Assembly (NCBI GenBank): GCA_007130355.1
Contig: SLSQ01000125.1
Coordinates: 1 to 11,098 of the forward strand
Source: Trueperaceae bacterium
Lineage (GTDB): Bacteria; Deinococcota; Deinococci; Deinococcales; Trueperaceae
DNA: 11,098 nucleotides
Reading direction: 5' to 3'
Part shown: in pieces, positions 5,488 to 11,098 of the stretch
Layout: the number at the start of each line of letters is the position of its first letter
Numbering within the stretch: position 1 is the first letter of the stretch
Position numbers and translations under genes: made by a program
Notes under the pieces: generated by a model
Seen by the model: only the letters and a program-made list of their open reading frames with translations
Databases searched by the model: none
What the model was told of the DNA's origin: nothing

Positions 5488-6381
5488 GTGACGTTGCGCG
5501 ACCGGATCGGGAAGGTCATCTTCGAGGTCGACACCCCGGCGGGACGGGCGTTCGACGCGCTGCTGCTGGTGGCGATCGTCGCGAGCGTTGTCGCGGTGCT
5601 GCTCGAGAGCGTCGCCCCGATCCGCGCCCAGTACGGCGCGCAGCTGCGTGCGATCGAGTGGGGGTTCACGATCGCCTTCACCGTCGAGTACCTCGCGCGG
5701 ATCGCCACCGCGCGCCGTCCCCTTCGGTACGTCCGCTCGTTCTACGGAGTGATCGACCTGCTCGCGATCGTCCCGACCTACCTCACGTTGGTCGTGACCG
5801 GGTCGCACGCCCTCGTCGTCGTCCGCGCCCTGCGCGTGCTGCGCGTCTTCCGCGTCCTCCGGGCCGCCCGCTACGTGGGCGAGGCGGGCGTGCTGGCCCG
5901 AGCGCTCCGGGCCAGCAGCGCCAAGATCGTGGTGTTCCTGGTCTTCGTCGCGACGGTGGTGCTGATCAGCGGCGCCGTGATGTACCTGGTCGAGGGGCCG
6001 CGGCACGGCTTCGACAGCATTCCGCTCGGCATGTACTGGGCGATCGTCACCCTCACGACCGTCGGGTACGGCGACCTGGTGCCGGTGACGAACCTCGGCC
6101 GCACCCTCGCCTCGGTCCTGATGGTGCTCGGGTACGGCGTGATCGCCGTGCCGACCGGGATCGTCACCTCCGAACTAGCGCGCGCGACCCGTCCCCATCC
6201 GCGACGGATCGCGTGCCCCTCGTGCGGCACCGATCGGCACGAGGTCGACGCCGCCTACTGCCGGGTGTGCGGCCACGACCTGGCGCGGCGCGAGGCGCAG
6301 GAGGCGCCGAACGCGGAGGGGCGGACGCGCCCGGAGGAGCGACCCGAGGAACCGGACGGGTCCGGGCCGGAACGAGCCTGA
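5488..6381 (+). CDS. Voltage-gated potassium channel with C-terminal zinc ribbon
   Basis: A 297-aa subunit of a tetrameric six-TM K+ channel in the cytoplasmic membrane. S1 is about 21-40. S2 (57-74) carries the conserved acidic E67, and S3 (83-104) carries D90. S4 (108-130) has six arginines at every third position (113, 116, 119, 122, 125, 128), a full voltage-sensor pattern. S5 is about 144-168. The pore has the K+ selectivity filter TTVGYGD (190-196), and S6 is about 201-229 with PTG at 222-224. After S6 come two CxxC pairs (C243, C246, C258, C261) 11 residues apart, which should fold as a small zinc ribbon in the cytoplasm. An acidic/basic low-complexity tail follows (about 266-297). Similar channel plus zinc-ribbon layouts occur in other bacteria, so this is not a new fusion. 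The GTG start has no Shine-Dalgarno but a TAGCAT box 6 nt upstream. It converges on the regulator gene with a 15-bp gap. Confidence 0.93.
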   Translation: MTLRDRIGKVIFEVDTPAGRAFDALLLVAIVASVVAVLLESVAPIRAQYGAQLRAIEWGFTIAFTVEYLARIATARRPLRYVRSFYGVIDLLAIVPTYLTLVVTGSHALVVVRALRVLRVFRVLRAARYVGEAGVLARALRASSAKIVVFLVFVATVVLISGAVMYLVEGPRHGFDSIPLGMYWAIVTLTTVGYGDLVPVTNLGRTLASVLMVLGYGVIAVPTGIVTSELARATRPHPRRIACPSCGTDRHEVDAAYCRVCGHDLARREAQEAPNAEGRTRPEERPEEPDGSGPERA

Positions 6382-6400
6382 GGAGGGCTCGAGGGCTCAG
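6374..6400. terminator. Weak hairpins and tandem 8-mer at a convergent junction
   Basis: Between and over the stop codons of the channel (6379-6381) and regulator (6397-6399) genes lie two mutually exclusive short stems: GAGCC/GGCTC (6374-6378 with 6386-6390) and CTGAG/CTCAG (6378-6382 with 6396-6400). A tandem GAGGGCTC duplication (6383-6390, 6391-6398) includes part of the regulator's stop. There is no T-tract. A terminator role is tentative. Confidence 0.2.
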
Positions 6401-9400
6401 CGCGCGTCGAACGCCAGCGAGGGCGCGCTGCCGCCCGTCACGCGGGCCCAGCGCCAGGCGGCCTCGCCCGCCTCCTCGAGGGGGGTCCGTGCGCCGCGTC
6501 GCACCCCGGCGTCGAACCGTTCCGGCGCCATCCGCGACCGGATCCGGACCCACGCGACGCCGGCGCGGTCTCGGGCCGACGCCGCGACGGCCGGGTGACG
6601 GATCACCACCTGAAGCCACACGAGCGCCTGATCGGGCGCCTCGGCGGCACGAGCCTCGCCGAGCCGGGCGAGCATCGACAGCGCCCGCGGCGTGGCGCCG
6701 ATGTCGAGTGCGGTCCGCAACGCCTCCGCCCACGGCCGCAGCGCCTGCCGCGGCCGTGTCGCGCTCCACAGGTCGCCGAGCCCCTCGCGGGGGAGGGTCG
6801 CGGCGTAGCGATGCCCGGCGCGGTCGAGGCGGGCGATCGCGCGCAGGTAGTCCCGCTCCGCGACCTCCCCCTCGCCCCGGGCGGCCGCGACCGCCGCCCG
6901 GTGATGCAGCAGCGTCGCCTCGCCCCAGGCGTCGGCGTGCAGTCGGGCCCGGTGCAGCGCGCGGCGCACGGTCCGCTCGGCGCCGTCCACGTCACCGAGC
7001 ACGAGCTGGACCGAGGCGAGTTCGCCCGAGACCGCCACCACGCCCCGGTCGTCGCCCGACGCCTCGCGCGTGCGCAGGCTGCGTTCGAGCAGGTCGCGCG
7101 CCGCTTCGGGGCGGCCCGCGGTCCGTTCGAGCTGCCCGAGCCCCGACTCGGCGCGGGCGACACCGGTGCGGTCGTCGGCCGCCCGGTGCCGTTCGAGCGC
7201 CTGGTGGAACCAGCGGCGGGCGTCGGGGGTGTCGCCGGTGGCGGCCGCGGCGACCGCCAGCAGGTACGCCGCGGTGCCCGCCCCCCGCTGCGCCTCACGG
7301 GCGCGCGGACCCGCTTCCTCCGAATCGGCCAGGGCGGCGAACCGCTCGGTCGCGTCGTGGGCCGGGGCGCGGGCGTCGTCGTAGCGGCCGGCCTGGAAGG
7401 CGAACCAGGCGAAGCGGAGGCGGGCCCAGGCGTACGCCGTCGGGTCGGTGGCACCGGACGTCTTCGGACGGAGCACCGGCTCGGCCGCGGCGAACAGCTC
7501 CGCCCCCTCCCGGTAGCGTCCCTGCAGGTCCCACGCCTCCGAGAGGGCGGGAGAGAGCGAGGCCAGCGCGGCCGCGTCCGCGGTTCGGACCGCGTGGCCC
7601 CAGGCGGCGCGGAGGTTCTCGACCTCCGGGAGCAGCCGCGACGGGGCGTCGCGGGCACGCTCGCCGTGCAGGAAGGAGGTGGCGTCGCGCGCGAGGCCGG
7701 CGGCCCAGCGAAGGTGCGCCGTCCTGGCGGCGGTCGCGCGTTCCGGATCGCGGTCCAAGCGACGCTCCGCGAAGCGGCGGGCCGGTTCGAGCAGCCGGAA
7801 GCGGTCGCCACGTCGGTCGAGCAGCGAGGCGTCGATCGCTTCGGCCAGGTCGGAGAGCCCGGCGTCGGTGACGGCGCGGGCGGCGGCCCGGTCGAACCCG
7901 CCCCGGAACACGGAGAGCGTCTCGATGGTGCGGCGCGCGCGCTCGGGCAGGAGCGCCCAGCTGGCGGTGAAGACGTGATCCAGGTCGCCGTGGCGATCGG
8001 CGTCGTCGCCGCCGCCGCGGCGAAGCAGTTCGTGGCCGGCGCGCCGGAGCTCCTCCTCGAGCTCGTGCGGGTCGAGGGTGCGGATCCAGGCGGCGGCCAG
8101 TTCGATCGCCAGCGGCACGCCGTCGAGGAGGCGGCAGATCCGCGCCACGGAGGCGCGCGCTTCGGGGTCGGGCGCGAACGGACCGGCCACGCGGTCGGCG
8201 ACCGCCACGAACAGGCGGACGGCGCCGTCGTCCGGAGCGCCGGCGTCGCTGGGTCCGAAGCCGACGACGGCGCCGCGCGGACGGTAGTACGAACCGTGCG
8301 GGTCGACCGATTCGGGGTCGGGCGCCTTGAGCCCGCCGAGCGCCATCACCCGCACGTCCGAACGTCGCGGCCGCACCCTGGAGGTCGCGATCAACCGCAG
8401 CGTCGCCGCGCCGGCGACCGCCTCGTGGAGCCAGTCGAGCTTCGTACCGTGCCGCTCGAGTCCGTCGAGCACGAGCACGCCCCCTGCGTCGGCGAGCACG
8501 CGTCGCGCCTGCGCCACCGGATCGGCCGCCGCGGAAGCGTCCGGCCGCAGCGCGAACGTCACGGCGCGTGCCAGGTCGCGCGCGTCGCCGGCGTCCGACG
8601 CGCGCACGAAGCGGGTCGGTCCGACCACCGCCGGACCGGCGGCGCGCAGCGCCTCGACCACCAGCCGGCTCTTGCCGATGCCGCCCGGTCCGGTGACGTA
8701 CAGCCAGCGTTCCGGACCGTCGAACAGCCAGGCGGCGAACCGTCCGAGCTCGACCTCCCGTCCGACGAACGCCGTGTCGGCGTGCACGTGCGGAGCGGCC
8801 GTGGCGTGCGCGCCGTCGTGCCCGTCGGTCGCGCCGAGGTCCGGCCCGCCGAGGTCCGGCCCGTCGGGAGCCGGCCCGTCGGTCCCGGGCCCGCTCGGTC
8901 GGGGCGCGTCCGGAGCGGAGGAGGGCGCGGCGCGGTCGGTCTCGGCGGACGGGTCCGCCCTGCGGTTCGACGCGTCTACGTGGTGCGCGAGGCGCACCGT
9001 GGCGTCCTGCGGTTCGAGCTCGAGCTCGCGGCGCAAGCGGGAGGCGAACCGTTCGAAGCGGCGGGACGCCTCGTCCGCACGGCCTTCGTGCGCAGCGGCG
9101 GCCAGGTACGCCTGCAGCACCCCTTCGTCCAACGGCTCGTGATCGAGGAACCGCGCCAGCGTCGCCACCGCCAGGTCGTGCCGTCCGTCGCGCCGCGCCC
9201 GGTCCGCGGACCGCAGCGCCGCCTCGCGCCAGGCGCGCAGGCAGGCATGGCGCGTTTCTCGGAACCAGGCGTCGAGCGCCGCGCCGCCGTCGAACCGGAC
9301 CTCGCCGAGGAACGGTCCGCGCACGAGTTCGAGGACCCGGTCGTGGTCGCCCACGTCCCGCGCCCGGAGCGCTTCGTGCGCGTCGCACGCCACCGGCCAG

Positions 9401-9663
9401 TGGACGGCGGTCCGGTCGGCGGTCAGGACGTCCGCGTACGGTCGCGCGCGCACGCGGTGCAGACGCCAGCGCAGGTTCGCGCGCGCCTTCGCCGCCGGCG
9501 CGTCGGGCCAGAACAGACCGGCCAGCCACGCTCGGGACGCCCGCCCCGCCTGGACCGCCAGCACCGCCAGCAGCGCGTCGTCGAGCGTCGCGCCCAACGA
9601 CGCCGGCTCGTGGCCGGTCGCCCGGACGACCGGGTCGCCGAGGAGGTCGACGCGAACGGACAT
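6397..9663 (-). CDS. BTAD/SARP-type transcriptional regulator with STAND ATPase and TPR region
   Basis: A 1088-aa multidomain regulator, presumably cytoplasmic and DNA-binding. Residues 1-90 form the OmpR-like winged helix typical of SARP/AfsR proteins (WLAGLFWPDA, then ARANLRWRLHRVR at 60-72). Residues 93-229 are the bacterial transcriptional activation domain (BTAD), made of helical repeats. A disordered linker (231-293) includes GPxxD/G pentapeptide repeats at 258-277. The STAND-type NTPase follows, with Walker A GPGGIGKS (325-332), Walker B VLVLDGLE (396-403), ATSR (427-429 region) and a GxP-like DGVPLAIEL (514-522). A winged-helix/arm region spans about 560-660, and TPR-like helical repeats run from about 690 to 1040. 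In this family, ligand or partner sensing by the repeats with ATP binding switches DNA binding. The target is unknown; the divergent lipoprotein is the obvious candidate. The ATG at 9663 has no Shine-Dalgarno but TAGCCT 6 nt upstream. Confidence 0.92.
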   Translation of the reverse strand: MSVRVDLLGDPVVRATGHEPASLGATLDDALLAVLAVQAGRASRAWLAGLFWPDAPAAKARANLRWRLHRVRARPYADVLTADRTAVHWPVACDAHEALRARDVGDHDRVLELVRGPFLGEVRFDGGAALDAWFRETRHACLRAWREAALRSADRARRDGRHDLAVATLARFLDHEPLDEGVLQAYLAAAAHEGRADEASRRFERFASRLRRELELEPQDATVRLAHHVDASNRRADPSAETDRAAPSSAPDAPRPSGPGTDGPAPDGPDLGGPDLGATDGHDGAHATAAPHVHADTAFVGREVELGRFAAWLFDGPERWLYVTGPGGIGKSRLVVEALRAAGPAVVGPTRFVRASDAGDARDLARAVTFALRPDASAAADPVAQARRVLADAGGVLVLDGLERHGTKLDWLHEAVAGAATLRLIATSRVRPRRSDVRVMALGGLKAPDPESVDPHGSYYRPRGAVVGFGPSDAGAPDDGAVRLFVAVADRVAGPFAPDPEARASVARICRLLDGVPLAIELAAAWIRTLDPHELEEELRRAGHELLRRGGGDDADRHGDLDHVFTASWALLPERARRTIETLSVFRGGFDRAAARAVTDAGLSDLAEAIDASLLDRRGDRFRLLEPARRFAERRLDRDPERATAARTAHLRWAAGLARDATSFLHGERARDAPSRLLPEVENLRAAWGHAVRTADAAALASLSPALSEAWDLQGRYREGAELFAAAEPVLRPKTSGATDPTAYAWARLRFAWFAFQAGRYDDARAPAHDATERFAALADSEEAGPRAREAQRGAGTAAYLLAVAAAATGDTPDARRWFHQALERHRAADDRTGVARAESGLGQLERTAGRPEAARDLLERSLRTREASGDDRGVVAVSGELASVQLVLGDVDGAERTVRRALHRARLHADAWGEATLLHHRAAVAAARGEGEVAERDYLRAIARLDRAGHRYAATLPREGLGDLWSATRPRQALRPWAEALRTALDIGATPRALSMLARLGEARAAEAPDQALVWLQVVIRHPAVAASARDRAGVAWVRIRSRMAPERFDAGVRRGARTPLEEAGEAAWRWARVTGGSAPSLAFDAR
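8833..8892. repeat. 15-bp tandem repeat in the regulator linker
   Basis: Four in-frame 15-bp units: GCCGAGGTCCGGCCC twice in exact copy (8833-8847, 8848-8862), then two diverged units (8863-8877, 8878-8892). On the minus strand they encode GPxxx pentapeptides (GPGTD, GPAPD, GPDLG, GPDLG; residues 258-277) in the flexible linker between BTAD and ATPase. Unit changes keep the frame, so linker length may vary between strains. Confidence 0.75.
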
Positions 9664-9669
9664 GGGTTC

Positions 9670-9675
9670 AGGCTA
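9670..9675 (-). promoter_or_regulatory. Candidate leaderless -10 box of the regulator gene
   Basis: TAGCCT on the minus strand is followed by 6 nt (GAACCC) and then ATG at 9663. No Shine-Dalgarno is present, so +1 probably falls on the ATG. No -35 is recognisable. Confidence 0.5.
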
Positions 9676-9741
9676 TCCGGGTTCGGGAGGTCGCGGGGCC
9701 GGTTCCCGGGAGGGGGCGACGCGCCCTCGCGACGTCGTGCA

Positions 9742-9793
9742 GCGGTCGGAGTCGAGGACGTGCGATTTCCACGGCGGTCGGAAACCGCGGTCG
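9742..9793. repeat. GCGGTCG direct repeats between regulator and lipoprotein genes
   Basis: GCGGTCGGA occurs at 9742-9750 and 9774-9782 (32 bp apart, about three helical turns), and GCGGTCG again at 9787-9793. The last copy ends 2 bp before a TAGGGT box (9796-9801). SARP-type regulators are known to bind direct repeats just upstream of or overlapping the -35 region, so these are candidate binding sites for the adjacent regulator. The element is GC-rich and short; chance is possible. Confidence 0.35.
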
Positions 9794-9795
9794 CC

Positions 9796-9801
9796 TAGGG
9801 T
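9796..9801 (+). promoter_or_regulatory. Candidate -10 box of the lipoprotein gene
   Basis: TAGGGT fits TANNNT and would give a leader of about 75 nt. TACGTT at 9807-9812 is an alternative. Neither has a clear -35, which would fit an activator-dependent promoter. Confidence 0.3.
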
Positions 9802-9872
9802 GCGGATACGTTCCCGGACTCGACGATCGCCGCGACCCGCTCGGGGGTCTCGGACGCGAGTTCGGTGCCGGT

Positions 9873-9878
9873 AGGAGG
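9873..9878 (+). promoter_or_regulatory. Shine-Dalgarno of the lipoprotein gene
   Basis: AGGAGG lies 5 nt before the ATG at 9884 and fixes this start. Confidence 0.85.
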
Positions 9879-9883
9879 CACTG

Positions 9884-11098
9884 ATGGACACGAGTACATG
9901 GAAGCGAGTTCGGAGCTACGCCCACGTTCGTGCCCGGTCCGTACTGTTGGGCACGCTCGCGATGCTCGTCCTCGCCGCGTGCGGCGGGCCGACGGGCGGG
10001 GGCGGCGAAGTCCGGGCCGACGCGGGGTCGGACCGGACCGTCTCGATCGGCGCGACCGTCGCGCTCGACGGGACGGGTTCGACCGGGCCCGACGGGACGA
10101 CGCTCGAGTACGCCTGGGCGTTCGACACGCGACCGGACGCCAGTTCGGCCGAACTGGCGGACGCGGACACGGCGAACCCGTCGTTCGTCGCCGACGTCGA
10201 GGGCACGTTCCGCGTGGCGCTCACGGTGCGGGCCGGCACGGACTCCGCGACCGACGTCGTGTCGGTCGTGGCCGAGGCGTCCGGTGCCGAACTCGCCCCG
10301 GGCGGTTCCGTGGCCGGTCCGGACGACACCTGGATCGCGGCGCCGGACGATCTCCGTCCCGACGGCGTGCGGGTGACCATCGCGCGCAGCGACGGTCCGG
10401 ACGACGTCCCGCACTCGCCCGGCGTGACGCAGCACGGTGCCGCGTTCGAGGTCGAAGCCGATGCGACCGTCGGGGCCTCCCCGTCGGCGCCGTTCTTCGT
10501 GGTGCTTCCGATCCCGGACGGGGCGGATCCGCACCGGTTGGCGGTCGCGATCTACGAACCGGACGCCGTGATCGAACCCCCGGAGGACGGCGAGGAACTC
10601 CTTCCGGTGTGGACGTACGTGCCGGCGGTCGTGGACGAGGAGGCCGGCGTCGTCGTCGCGCCGATGCTCGAACTGAGTCCCGTCGGTTGGACGATGGCCG
10701 TCGTGGAAGGACCTTCGTTCGATAGCGCTCCGCCGACCGACGCCGCCGCCCTGGCCCCGTTGTCCGACCGCGCGTTCGAAGGGACCTGCGGCCCCGGCTT
10801 CGACGAGGGCCCCGAGACGTGCGGCGCGGCCGACCGGACGCTCGCGGCGGAGATGCTCGAGGAGGCGTACACGCAGCTGACCGGGCACGGGTTCACCGAC
10901 GATCCGCGCCTGCTGCGCGGCACCGGCAGCTTCTCGTTCTCGTTCACGACGTTCGGGATCTCGATCTCGTGGACTCCGGGGCCGTACCAGATCGAACTGC
11001 GTCCGGCCAGCCAGGTCAACGCGGGCGGGATGTTCTCGAGCAGCACCGGGCGGATCTGGATCCGGATCGGCACCTCGGGCCTGACCGAGTCGCGACGC
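9884..11098 (+). CDS. Lipoprotein with PKD-like domain (C-terminus beyond window)
   Basis: An open frame of 405 codons from an ATG with a strong Shine-Dalgarno, with no stop before the right edge. The N-terminus is a lipoprotein signal: basic residues (K7, R8, R10, R16, R18), a hydrophobic core (about 20-32) and the lipobox LAAC, so C33 should be lipidated and the protein anchored on the outer face of the cytoplasmic membrane or in the outer envelope. A Gly-rich tether (34-41) leads to a PKD-like beta-sandwich (about 43-130: ADAGSDRTVSIGATVALDG, then YAWAF and FVADVEGTFRVALTV), a fold used for protein or carbohydrate contacts. The rest (about 140-405) is a beta-rich extracellular region of unknown type with C302 and C313, which could form a disulfide. 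A catalytic domain may lie beyond the edge. It is divergent from the BTAD-STAND regulator, which may control it. Confidence 0.88.
   Translation, partial: MDTSTWKRVRSYAHVRARSVLLGTLAMLVLAACGGPTGGGGEVRADAGSDRTVSIGATVALDGTGSTGPDGTTLEYAWAFDTRPDASSAELADADTANPSFVADVEGTFRVALTVRAGTDSATDVVSVVAEASGAELAPGGSVAGPDDTWIAAPDDLRPDGVRVTIARSDGPDDVPHSPGVTQHGAAFEVEADATVGASPSAPFFVVLPIPDGADPHRLAVAIYEPDAVIEPPEDGEELLPVWTYVPAVVDEEAGVVVAPMLELSPVGWTMAVVEGPSFDSAPPTDAAALAPLSDRAFEGTCGPGFDEGPETCGAADRTLAAEMLEEAYTQLTGHGFTDDPRLLRGTGSFSFSFTTFGISISWTPGPYQIELRPASQVNAGGMFSSSTGRIWIRIGTSGLTESRR

Noticed and set aside
5480..5491. ATG-CGG-CCG-TGA mini-frame overlapping the channel start (upstream peptide)
   Set aside because: Its ATG overlaps the proposed -10 box, has no ribosome site, and would not be transcribed if the mRNA starts at 5488.
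5346..7871. 841-codon plus-strand frame overlapping the K+ channel
   Set aside because: Out of frame with the channel, Arg/Pro/Gly-rich and without domains.
8833..8892. CRISPR-like or mobile repeat
   Set aside because: The units are contiguous, 15 bp, in frame and protein-coding, with no spacers.
6595..9798. 1067-codon plus-strand frame antisense to the BTAD-STAND regulator
   Set aside because: Very long, but composed of Arg/Gly/Val-rich sequence with no motifs. The opposite strand has an unambiguous domain series, so the frame is open only because of GC-driven codon bias.

Overview
The window is GC-rich (by eye around 70% or more) bacterial DNA, almost fully coding. It holds eight protein genes, two of them cut by the window edges. 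I see no rRNA, tRNA, CRISPR array, insertion sequence or phage gene. No gene is a firm taxonomic marker. High GC, a BTAD/SARP-type regulator fused to a STAND ATPase and TPR region, and several start codons with a TANNNT box about 6 nt upstream and no Shine-Dalgarno (leaderless mRNA style) fit Deinococcota, perhaps a Truepera-like lineage. Actinomycetota cannot be excluded.

Layout, left to right. (1) Start of a multi-pass membrane protein, minus strand, running off the left edge. (2) M20-family metallohydrolase, plus. (3) Acyl-CoA dehydrogenase family flavoprotein, minus. (4) 178-aa hypothetical protein, plus. (5) MFS transporter, minus. (6) Six-TM voltage-gated K+ channel with a C-terminal zinc ribbon, plus. 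(7) 1088-aa BTAD-STAND-TPR regulator, minus. (8) Lipoprotein with a PKD-like domain, plus, running off the right edge.

The strands alternate strictly (-,+,-,+,-,+,-,+), so no two neighbours can share an operon. The four divergent gaps (431-520, 3300-3570, 5381-5487, 9664-9883) carry the regulatory signals: a symmetric back-to-back promoter, two perfect dyads, direct repeats and leaderless -10 boxes. The three convergent junctions are only 1, 13 and 15 bp long. The 13-bp one is spanned by a perfect inverted repeat that includes both stop codons.

The genes do not form one recognisable pathway. M20 hydrolase, acyl-CoA dehydrogenase, MFS transporter and K+ channel look like unlinked housekeeping or metabolic functions. 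The most plausible functional pair is the BTAD-STAND regulator and the divergent lipoprotein, which share a 220-bp intergenic region with repeated GCGGTCGGA elements. I did not find a convincing new biological system. The most unusual features are the regulatory architecture and strand layout.
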